In this document: piece after piece, positions 23,414-30,670 of the stretch | Numbering within the stretch: position 1 is the stretch's first letter | Layout: each line of letters begins with the position of its first letter | NCBI GenBank assembly: GCA_016617855.1 | Contig: JAECUM010028897.1 | Location: 1-64,000 of the forward strand | DNA: 64,000 nt | Source of the DNA: Megalonaias nervosa | Lineage: Eukaryota > Mollusca > Bivalvia > Unionida > Unionidae | Reading direction: 5' to 3' | Position numbers and translations under genes: made by a program | Notes under the pieces: generated by a model | Seen by the model: only the letters and a program-made list of their open reading frames with translations | Database searches by the model: none | What the model was told of the DNA's origin: nothing

Positions 23414-23848
23414 TCAATACAATTCTGACTTTTTTGCTTGAATATCTGTCAAGTAAACGGCTCCTGGCTTTGTCTCCGTACTCTGTACCAAGAGAGATTC
23501 GATGCGACGGATATCCAGAGCAGTCAATGGAGGGGAGGAATGGTCACACAAAACTTTATACCACTTATGTAACACTGCTTCTTCCGAGACGAGACCCCAA
23601 GCGTCGTCCAGATACTCGTCCAATTTTTCATCTTGACTCATCATCAGACATTTATCGTGTTGAATTTGACTGGGATGATCATTTTGACATCCATAGCAAT
23701 CCTTCTTGGTCAATTCCGTAATTTTATTCGACAGGTGCATAGCAAAACAGGAGACTAAATAGTCTCCTTGTTCTTGGCATCGTGATATCACCATCACCTC
23801 TTCGTCTTTGTTTTTGGGTTCTGCTTCCAAGATATCCTCCCATTCCAT
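23414..23848 (-). CDS. conserved Polinton protein with CxxC...HPSQ...HxxC motif
   Basis: Open frame of 144 codons from ATG 23848. The same frame is open upstream to a GTG at 23893, 5 nt after the capsid-gene stop, so the original start may have been there. The clearest feature is a possible zinc site CYGCQNDHPSQIQHDKC. The rest is mostly helical and acidic at the N-terminus. I believe this HPSQ-containing protein recurs next to the major capsid gene in other Polintons, but cannot verify that here, and its role is unknown. Position between capsid protein and protease suggests a virion component. No stop or frameshift is seen in this part. Confidence 0.65.
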   Translation of the reverse strand: MEWEDILEAEPKNKDEEVMVISRCQEQGDYLVSCFAMHLSNKITELTKKDCYGCQNDHPSQIQHDKCLMMSQDEKLDEYLDDAWGLVSEEAVLHKWYKVLCDHSSPPLTALDIRRIESLLVQSTETKPGAVYLTDIQAKKSELY

Positions 23849-23898
23849 TTTCAAAGATTCTCCACCATTCAAAGAGGGATAAGGATCTTCCACAGCCT

Positions 23899-25196
23899 CT
23901 AATAGTCTAGAATGACTTCTCTCAGACTGTTGATTTCTATCGTATTGTCGAATTTGGGATACAAGATGACGTTCACCGTCTCGGGTAGAGCTGTAGGAAA
24001 CTGAAGTTCCACACGAAACTGCCCGGATTTTATAGGGTGGAAATGTTTCTCGTCGCTGCCTTTGTCTGGAGTGATATCAAAAGCCCACAAAACGTAACCT
24101 CCTGCATAATTGTCGTACGAAATGCCGTGACTACTATTGGTCCCTTGCTGTCTGGTAGCTTCGTACAGGGACAAGTAAGAACTCAAGTAATTCTTCTTGT
24201 CAAAGTATGGTTCGAAGGGTCTGATACACCAGGTCTTACCATCTCGACTGACTTCAATCTTGGACACGTTGTACTGCTCAAACTCGAAAGGATTTTGATC
24301 GGGGGCTCCGTTGAGTGCTGCATTGCTAACGATGAAAATGATTAAACAATTGGGTAACTGTCCTTGGAACATAGGATTTTCAATCTTGGATCGGAGTCAA
24401 GCGGCAATGGTGAAAGTTTTCACTTCCACTCGTCGTATCGGATACTTGGAGGTCGTTCTGCTCAAAGTGTGACTGATGTCGTTTCCCACTTCAGGTAACA
24501 CTTCCACGCGTCGCATAGAGCCTGTCTTCTTCGATGACTGTTTTGTAATTGGCAGCATCAGCCATCAAATGGAAACCGGTACTGTTGAGATTCAGTCTTA
24601 GGCGGACATCCACTCCGTTCAGCAAATATTTCTCTTGCAACCACATATCCAAATGCAAACGATCCATCAGTTCTAAACTCTGCCCATCCTTGATTTTGTT
24701 TCGTCGGTCGTTGAATCCCACATTGTAGTTTGGTTCTTTATCTGTAATCAAATCGGTGTCTTTTGAATTTGCCTACTGTGTCAGGTTTCCATACCACGCA
24801 AGCATCCAGATGGGTGTTCCTGGCTTCTTTTCTTTACGTCAAGAGATTTTCGAGGTACGTTCGGTAAGGGTAAGTATCCATGCTGATACTGTCCAGTTTG
24901 TTATTCAAGTACAAATCCAATTCACTGAACAAGGAATGCATAAAATTGTTGATGGAGGCTACTTCGTCGTTATCGTCTCTAGAGTTTCGAGTCGGATCGA
25001 GAACTTTGACCGCTATTCAGATAGATGTATCTTCGGGCTGTCCTTTGATTTCAAATTCGATGGGGGCTGAGGTTGTCAAAGAGGAGATGGGATGAAATTT
25101 TACCCACTGAGATTCTTGCATCGTCATCATAGTGGGTGGCATGGCAAACAGATCCAGTTCCGACTTGGAACATTCGCAAGACTCTCGGTGCATCAT
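23899..25196 (-). pseudogene. major capsid protein (double jelly roll), Polinton PY, broken
   Basis: Recognised from Polinton major-capsid signatures read in separate frames: SELDLFAMPPT near the N-terminus, then PIEFEIKG, NNFMHSLFSELD and YPYRTYLENLL; RNKIKDGQSLELMDRLH in the middle; YVLWAFDITPD, LPETVNVILYPKFDN and IEI near the C-terminus. In the family this protein forms the hexon-like shell. Start chosen at tandem ATGs 25196/25193, 16 nt after the previous stop. Breaks: TGA 25019-25017, TAA 24836-24834, TAA 24740-24738, TGA 24399-24397, and frame changes near 24750 and 24490. It cannot make a full capsid protein. The length, about 430 codons, is slightly short of the family's usual size. 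Confidence 0.92.
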
Positions 25197-25212
25197 TTTT
25201 TCTCTCTGTTAT

Positions 25213-25641
25213 TTAATAATCAAAAACATCTAATTCTCTGACGGTTTTTATTTTCTTGGTCTTTCTAGCTCTGGGTATGTGAAGTCCTCTGGTGGGGTGT
25301 TTTCGTCGTCTCTTTCTGCCTTGTCCTTGCTGTGGCATCAGGGAAGCAGGAATGCCTGACTGGGCAGCGTCCAGGGGGCATTTATAGGAGTTTCTCGTCG
25401 ACCCAAAATGTCTTTTCCAGTTTGAAGCAAGACATTTTTTCCTGCTCTCAAGAAGGCTTCTTTGGGGATTTGTTTGTCGATATGATATTTTTGGAGAAAT
25501 TCTTTGCATTGCGTCAAAGCGGCGTCTTTCAAGACGTGCAATCTTCGTGTCACCATGGGCAACCGAACGAAACGTCGATTTCAGCATATCTCCTGAACCA
25601 TGTCCTCGCTGTCAAGCGACTCCTCAGTAAACAGGATACAT
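25213..25641 (-). pseudogene. basic core-like protein between penton and major capsid genes, broken
   Basis: Minus-strand relic of about 140 codons starting at ATG 25641, 3 nt after the minor capsid stop. The first part is helical (VLKDAALTQCKEFLQKYHID), the second strongly basic (GRKRRRKHPTRGLHIPRARK), ending in a short acidic tail before TAA at 25213. A basic protein encoded beside capsid genes suggests DNA binding or a virion-internal role, comparable with adenovirus core proteins; this is inference. Breaks: TGA at codon 6, a frame change near 25590 and another near 25380. Confidence 0.6.
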
Positions 25642-25644
25642 GAA

Positions 25645-26545
25645 TTACACGCCGTTAGAGAATCGTCTTCGAAAATGGAGTTTCACTGTGACTTTCCCTT
25701 TGGTGAATGGAATATTTTGTACCAGATCTCCTTTTATAACAATGTTGACACTGTCGAAATACGACTTTACTGACGAGTAAATAGTGAGCATGTACAAATT
25801 CGCGGTGAACGTGATAGGTGTTTCCACCTTCCTCGTCACTGGTCGTGGCAGAATCCGCTTTGAAAGGACGCGGATGTGTGTCCCACCACGTTGTACTCCA
25901 CCTCATCAGAGTACACAAAGATCAAATTTACTCCTTGGTTCAGTTCTACAAGAGATCGAAAAAACTTCGCAAAATTCAAGTTGTTAGCGATGTGTGGCAT
26001 GTTGTTACCCATGACCATCTTGAGGTCTCCACGCAAAATGTCAAACAATTCAGGACAAAACGTAATGGACAACGTTTTGGCATCCGAAAATTTCATCAGT
26101 AGGCGACGAGCCGCTTTATGGCACTCGAGGGTGGCACTTCATTTGGTTTTCACCAAGGCTTTGCCAAACATCGCATTGAATTTGGAAGCAATCGTGTCTA
26201 CCTGATGTTAACCGTTAAAATAATAGCCTGCAGAAATTTTCATCAGATAGATGTACCGTGGAGTATCGGGGGACACTTGTCGTTTCATAGAGGCATCTAC
26301 AGTTTCGTTTTCATTCAAGTATTGCACTTGGTCGTTCAGAACATCGACCTCAAAGTGTTTTGATTTTCAGTGATGTTGTTGATTTGTGTAGGGTGAATCA
26401 GTTCGACCAAAGCCACTTCCCAATGGGCTTCGTGATCCAATTGCATGGCCTGAAGTAATTTGGCGGTGAAACAGCACAAAGTATTGTGGGGAAACACATC
26501 CATGGAACTGTCACTGGGTAAAATTAAGTAAAATTTGTTATTCAT
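25645..26545 (-). pseudogene. minor capsid protein (penton, single jelly roll), Polinton PX, broken
   Basis: The N-terminal segment from ATG 26545 carries the characteristic NKFYLILPSDSSMDVFP and HWEVALVELIHPTQIN motifs of Polinton penton proteins. Further on are RYIYLMKISAGYY, and near the C-terminus DSVNIVIKGDLVQNIPFTKG. The family forms the capsid vertices. The ATG overlaps the TGA of the upstream membrane-protein gene (ATGA). Breaks: frame change near 26340, TAA 26210-26208, TGA 26141-26139 and a frame change near 25845. About 300 codons in all, normal for the family. Confidence 0.88.
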
Positions 26546-26946
26546 AATTCCAGACTTCTGCTGTCCGTGAGGTCACTGGAGGTCAGGGGAGTGTCTAAAA
26601 GAGGACTGTTGTTGTTATTGTGACTGTTGGAAGGATGACTGGCGTTGGGCGCAAGACGTCCGTTGTTACCGTTAGAGTATTTCAGGGAAGGATTGAGGAA
26701 AAGGTAATCGATGCAACTGCTCAGTAAAATGGTCCACAATTGTTTGTCTCCTTGTTGCAAACTCAGATTGGCAATGGCAGCACCGATGACACAATACAAC
26801 ACAAAAATTTGGCAGAAAAAAACGATTTGCGTTTTAGGCACACGTTCTCCACACCACACCAACAAGGGTTGTTTTTGTAGATCTTGCAGCGAAGAACTCG
26901 GTGAAAGAGTGGTCACTGTGGTGGTTGAGGCTGTGTTGAAGGGCAT
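26542..26946 (-). CDS. small two-helix membrane protein
   Basis: Intact 134-codon frame from ATG 26946, 5 nt after the integrase stop; its TGA overlaps the penton start. Residues 41-63 form one hydrophobic helix (VFFCQIFVLYCVIGAAI) and residues 70-87 a second (LWTILLSSCIDYLFLNP). The N-terminus is Thr/Ser-rich and the C-terminus Asn/Ser-rich. Short membrane proteins with a LLSS-x-YL-x-NP-x-LK segment are, as far as I recall, common in Polinton capsid clusters, perhaps acting at virion membranes or entry; the function is not established. No damage seen. Confidence 0.7.
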   Translation of the reverse strand: MPFNTASTTTVTTLSPSSSLQDLQKQPLLVWCGERVPKTQIVFFCQIFVLYCVIGAAIANLSLQQGDKQLWTILLSSCIDYLFLNPSLKYSNGNNGRLAPNASHPSNSHNNNNSPLLDTPLTSSDLTDSRSLEL

Positions 26947-26951
26947 GATGG

Positions 26952-28232
26952 TCACTTCAATTTATAGTGGATGACTTGCGAAGCGTCGATCCAAGAGTCA
27001 AAACTCTTCGGATATCCTTTCCAATGTACTTTGACTTCTTTGACACGAGGTTCTCCCACTTTACGGGTTCTTCGATCAGGAATGCTTTCGATATCGTACA
27101 CTTCGTCTTCTATTTTGGTCACGCGTTGTAACTCGGCAAGTAGAACGTTCCTTTTAACACTTCCCCGTTCATATCTTCCAATTTATAGACGGTAGGATGA
27201 CGACCACGCACTCGTCCAGTTACACGAAACAATTCGATGGTACAGTTGGGTAAGTAACCTTTGTCGAAAGTGCGTTTGGTTTTGCCAATGCACATTCAAT
27301 CTCCCGTCGTCAACATTCCACCTTTCTTGGGGACAGCCAGAGTCGGGGACGTATCAAACAGGCGCTCAAAGATGGTCACTACGTTGTCGGGAGTCACCTC
27401 TTGGGGGGCACATCCGATGCTTCGATGGTAAGATTGTTTTTACGCTTGGACCAAGTGCGGTAGGACGTCGATGTACTTGAGAGTGTGTTGGTGCGTAAAA
27501 TATTTCCACATGCGTTCTTTCAAGGTGCGTTGATTGAAAACGTTCCACGATGCTGGCTTTGGTTTCTGGATTCTCGGTGGTGAAAAAATGAATGTCTCGT
27601 TTCTTTAATTCTTGTTGGAAAGCTTGGTTCAGAAATTCAGTGCTTTTGTCGGTTTGCCATCGGAGAGGGTGACGACCACTTTGTTTGTTTCAACACCAAT
27701 TTGAGGGCTCTCACTAACTCAGTGCTCGATTTTGAAGTCACTGGTACGACCCAGGCAAATTAAGAAAAGACGTCGATGACACAAAACAAATATTTGTAGC
27801 CACAATTGTAGGTGGCTAAATGAGAGACATTGGCTAAATCGGCTTGCCATTGATGATCAATGCCCTCCACTAGGGTGTGATTTCTGGAAAGTTTTCGTCG
27901 AATGGGTTTGTGTAAGGTGTACGTGGCTTGTTCTTGTAACCATCGTTGCACTTGAGGTAAACGGATACTTCTGAGTCGGGTTTTGGCAGCACGATACAAT
28001 TTCTGAACTCCTCCGTATCACGCGGGATGGGATGGATCGCAGAAAATGCTGGCTAGCAAAATCTCCATTAGGACTTTCCTTTTTAATACGACACCCACTC
28101 TTCACGGATGCTACTCTTTTATTCGTGTGGTATTTTCTTGGATTGTTATGCTTTGCGTGTCCGACATGCAATAGGTGTCGTGGATGATGTCTGAACAGGG
28201 ACAATTGGTTCTTGTTTAACTTCTGTTTTCAC
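26952..28232 (-). pseudogene. INT: retroviral-type integrase with C-terminal chromodomain, Polinton INT, broken
   Basis: Family integrases join the TIR ends to the target and make the 6-bp duplication. Visible pieces: YGGVQKLYRAAK and TYTLHKPIRRK upstream of the core; QWQADL with the first catalytic Asp; CVIDVFS; WQTDKSTEFLN with the second Asp; KASIVERFN with the Glu about 34 residues later; and a chromodomain-like end VKVHWKGYPKSFDSWIDASQ. The N-terminal region holds VKTEVKQEP. Breaks include TGA 28020-28018, TAA ending at 27760, TAA 27442-27440, frame changes near 27700 and several between 27500 and 27100. The start is inferred at GTG 28232 by comparison with the neighbouring promoter. Integrase stop and next ATG are 5 nt apart. 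Confidence 0.92.
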
Positions 28233-28239
28233 CTGTTTG

Positions 28240-28293
28240 GTTCAGGAGCAAACAATATACTGAAGACCATTGCTTGACATGCATCCTTTTATA
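28240..28293 (-). promoter_or_regulatory. promoter of the integrase-capsid-protease unit
   Basis: Minus-strand TATAAAAGGA begins at 28293 and GCTCCTGAAC occupies 28249-28240, exactly 44 nt from the first base of the TATA box. The same pair at the same distance precedes the next gene to the right (28622/28578). No further TATA box is seen until after the protease. Confidence 0.65.
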
Positions 28294-28350
28294 TTATTTT
28301 TTGGGAATGTATTTTTGGATAAGGTTTGATAGACCAGACTGTTTGAGCAT

Positions 28351-28560
28351 ATGTTCTACCATTCCTGTGCAAAAATCCTCTCCTTTGGTACCTCCTCTTT
28401 ATCTTTGGACGATGGGGTCTTTTCTGGGGTAGACGTCGATGCTTGGCTAAACGTTTTTTCGGATGCGGGGTCAAACGTCGAGACTGTCCTTTTCTTTTTC
28501 GTTTTTCTTTTTAACAGGAGAACGACGATGGTAGTGGAGTGCACTTCGTTTAGGTGACAT
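28351..28560 (-). pseudogene. small basic Ser/Thr/Lys-rich protein, broken by one frame change
   Basis: Starts MSPKRSALHYHRRSPVKKK at ATG 28560 and runs into a Lys run where the frame changes (near 28500). The continuing frame reads RTVSTFDPASEKTFSQ and PEKTPSSKDKEEVPKE before the stop near 28356. A second ATG at 28598 is in that later frame but lies only 24 nt from the TATA box, too close to be transcribed. Basic composition suggests nucleic-acid binding. No family recognised. It has its own TATA and GCTCCTGAAC promoter. Confidence 0.5.
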
Positions 28561-28568
28561 CTTTTGGC

Positions 28569-28622
28569 GTTCAGGAGCACAAAAACACTTATACACATCG
28601 TTAGCCCCAGGTCTTTTTTATA
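28569..28622 (-). promoter_or_regulatory. promoter: TATA box plus GCTCCTGAAC element
   Basis: Minus-strand TATAAAAAAG begins at 28622, and GCTCCTGAAC occupies 28578-28569, 44 nt downstream. The ATG at 28560 follows 9 nt after the element. Confidence 0.65.
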
Positions 28623-28635
28623 GTGGAATGCGTCG

Positions 28636-28977
28636 TCACTGATTGTCGGTCCCTCGTATCATTTTCCTAGCAAGCATCACTCGACTTTGAGGGGTTCGCA
28701 ACGGACTAAATCGGGATAGTTCTTGCTTGGATACATCCAGTAAACCCTGTAACATATCAGATCTCTCTAGGACTTTAATTTTGGGAGAGGGTACTTTGTT
28801 AGCAGCTGCCGGAGCAGCTAAAGAGGTGGAGGGTGTCACCGCTGGTGGAGAAGTTTCTGGAGACACAGGTTTCCATTTTTTCATCAAATGAGGAAAGACG
28901 CGTGTCAAATTGGGTTTGGCTGGCATCACCAGCAACGGAGAAGTGAAAGAACCTGAGTCTACTAGAGAAGCAGTCAT
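28636..28977 (-). CDS. Ala/Pro-rich small protein, function unknown
   Basis: Intact 113-codon frame from ATG 28977, 12 nt after the preceding stop. It begins MTASLVDSGSFTSPLLVMP, has an Ala/Pro/Ser-rich middle (PPAVTPSTSLAAPAA) and a basic C-terminus (SRVMLARKMIRG). No family recognised. The stretch DMLQGLLDVSKQELSRF could be an amphipathic helix. Third gene of the unit that starts with the ATPase; probably a virion or assembly accessory protein by position only. Confidence 0.55.
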   Translation of the reverse strand: MTASLVDSGSFTSPLLVMPAKPNLTRVFPHLMKKWKPVSPETSPPAVTPSTSLAAPAAANKVPSPKIKVLERSDMLQGLLDVSKQELSRFSPLRTPQSRVMLARKMIRGTDNQ

Positions 28978-28989
28978 CGTCGCTGCAGG

Positions 28990-29221
28990 TCATGGTTTGG
29001 GAATGTAAGGTTGCCTACTGGCCGAAATGCCTCTCTTGCGGATAGAAGCTGTTTTCTGAGGTCTTTTCTGGGGGCTTTTCTTTTTCTGGGGCTGTGACCT
29101 GGCCTTGACACCACTGCTCTTTTTTCTTCTGGATACGTTTGGGTCGGGGAGTGACTTTTTCCTTGTGTATGACTTTGGGAGCATTGGGATCCCATTTTAA
29201 GATGGGAGCGAATGATGACAC
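28990..29221 (-). pseudogene. small Lys/Arg-rich protein, frame change
   Basis: Two overlapping minus-strand frames form one basic protein: FAPILKWDPNAPKVIHKEK at the N-terminus and, after a frame change near 29120, KKKSPQKRPQKTASIRKRG and ASRQPYIPKP at the end. No ATG precedes it; the first codon open in frame is GTG 29221, just after the truncated ATPase, so the true start may have been lost with the ATPase end. Highly basic like viral DNA-condensing proteins, but no family recognised. Confidence 0.45.
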
Positions 29222-29244
29222 CTCCTAGAGAACCGCTGACTTTG

Positions 29245-29697
29245 TTAGAACAGATTTTGGGTGATGTAAATGACACTGGCATTACGATGATGCCCTTTGC
29301 GCGTAAACCACAGTTTAATTTTTTCTTCGTCTTCTCCTAACATGTCGTCGAAGATGACCAGGTGAGTTTGACTGCGGTCAGACACGATCCCCTCGTCTTC
29401 GTCAGGAATGCCTTCCACAAACACGATGGAATTGCCTTGACTTTCTCGCAGGAGGCTGTACACCGATTGCCATTCTTTGTAACACCACACGATTCGTTGA
29501 GGTGGACGATCGATCAAATGATGTTTATGTTCGATCTAATGTTTGACAAATTCGTTTTTGACTGAGCCGCTTGGTCCACCAATTAACGAATTAAAGGGAT
29601 GGCGAATATACAAGGCCTCCCAGCTAGCACGATCTAAGTTTTCGTCGATGACTTTGAAAGTGGAGGAAGAGGGAGCAGAGACAGCAGAGGTAGCCAT
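29245..29697 (-). pseudogene. ATP: genome-packaging ATPase (FtsK/HerA, A32-like), broken and truncated
   Basis: From ATG 29697. In the family this motor packages DNA into the capsid. The P-loop region reads LIGGPSGSVKNEF: the second Gly and the Thr/Ser of the Walker A consensus are replaced (V and N). A TAG at 29538-29536 follows. Walker B is intact as HLVIFDDMLGE, followed by VIYITQNLF (a family motif) and then TAA. The usual C-terminal third is absent, and the basic-protein gene starts within about 25 nt, so a deletion probably removed it. First gene of its unit, with a TATA box 44-54 nt upstream. Confidence 0.88.
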
Positions 29698-29740
29698 AGT
29701 GCAGGGAATGTCACTTTTGAAACGAAGACAGACAAAACAA

Positions 29741-29751
29741 GAGTTTTTATA
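29741..29751 (-). promoter_or_regulatory. TATA box of the ATPase unit
   Basis: Minus-strand TATAAAAACTC begins at 29751. TCCCTGCAC, a weaker version of the downstream element seen at the two promoters to the left, starts 44 nt on and directly precedes the ATG. Confidence 0.6.
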
Positions 29752-29767
29752 CTTTTTTCAGGACACA

Positions 29768-29773
29768 TTTATT
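29768..29773 (-). terminator. AATAAA polyadenylation signal
   Basis: AATAAA on the minus strand 12 nt after the stop of the membrane-anchored protein gene and only 16 nt before the TATA box of the next unit. Confidence 0.6.
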
Positions 29774-29784
29774 TCAAGATATTT

Positions 29785-30144
29785 TTAAAATTGAACACGA
29801 AAGACAAAAATACACAAAAGCCAAATGGTTAAGTATATCAATAAAATACACATCAAAATGATCAAAGTGGAATATAAACCAGTCACTGGACAACATTTTT
29901 GGTGACAAAGGTATGGTGTCCTAGGGACACTGGGTAATGTTTTTAGAGGCTCTACACTTGGCACAATCACACAGGGGTCCTTTCGGAATGGCCTTTCGGC
30001 GATGTCCATGTCAGTGATGGTCGAGTCCTGAATGGAGTGGTTTTCCTCGGTGTCGGGCTCTTCTTCTGACACTGTGGCTAACACAGGTTTGAAAGTTACT
30101 TTTTTCACTGAACGTTTGAATTTATGATCACAAATATTGGGCAT
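29785..30144 (-). CDS. tail-anchored membrane protein, function unknown
   Basis: Intact 119-codon frame from ATG 30144, overlapping the end of the previous gene by about 17 nt. Residues 10-20 contain SVKKVTFKPV, followed by an acidic stretch (SEEEPDTEE), a Pro-rich part with CHQKCC, and a C-terminal hydrophobic helix of about 23 residues (LIILMCILLIYLTIWLLCIF). The layout is that of a cytoplasmic domain with a C-terminal membrane anchor. No family recognised. It is the second and last gene of its unit. Confidence 0.6.
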   Translation of the reverse strand: MPNICDHKFKRSVKKVTFKPVLATVSEEEPDTEENHSIQDSTITDMDIAERPFRKDPCVIVPSVEPLKTLPSVPRTPYLCHQKCCPVTGLYSTLIILMCILLIYLTIWLLCIFVFRVQF

Positions 30145-30598
30145 AGTTTGCCGCTTCTTTTGTCCAAGCCTCGAAACCGAAACTTTTCCAGTCACGTACA
30201 TCTGGCCAGTGAGGATGTAAGTCACAAGCTATACACACATCTTCGTAAACATCTTCAGTGACTAAAAGTTGATGAATCTTTTTTTCCCGTAGAGGTCGAG
30301 AAGTATCGAGACGAAAGCGCAAGGCTTTTAGCAGAATAAGTCTCTCGTGTACATTTAAAGGTACCACCCTCATGTTTTTGGTGGTACTGTGAGGTACAGA
30401 TTGTAAAGAGCCCACAAGGAATCGGCCTGGTAAAAGAAATCTCGGAAAGGAAGTCACTAAGACACACACCACATGTCAACCCGAATTAATTGGATACAGT
30501 TCTCGTAAAAAGTGTTGTTAATCCGCCACAGTCTGAATACTATCATTGATTTCCTTCCACGGCAATTGTTGTATCAATAATGATAAATGTCGTGGCAT
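30128..30598 (-). pseudogene. unrecognised gene of about 155 codons with two stops
   Basis: One minus-strand frame from ATG 30598 (MPRHLSLLIQQLPWKEIN) to the stop at 30128, interrupted by TAA after about 26 codons and TGA about 14 codons later, and then open through RFLLPGRFLVGSL, VHERLILLKALRF and DLHPHWPDVRDWKSFGFEAW. The even character of the three parts argues for one former protein. An intact fragment could start at ATG 30373. No family recognised. The ATG at 30598 is only 17 nt from the TATA box, so the original start may lie further in. Confidence 0.45.
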
Positions 30599-30606
30599 CG
30601 TAGCAA

Positions 30607-30615
30607 GTTTTTATA
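30607..30615 (-). promoter_or_regulatory. TATA box between polymerase and next unit
   Basis: Minus-strand TATAAAAAC about 55 nt after the polymerase frame ends. It has no GCTCCTGAAC element. Confidence 0.5.
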
Positions 30616-30670
30616 AGTGACTTTTTGCACAGAAATGATCGTACTCCGTCGACGTATCCAAATAGCTTAG

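Noticed and set aside
28356..28598. 80-codon continuous frame starting MCISVFVLLN
   Set aside because: Its ATG is only 24 nt from the TATA box and its hydrophobic start is unlike the basic remainder; the ATG at 28560 with a later frame change fits better.
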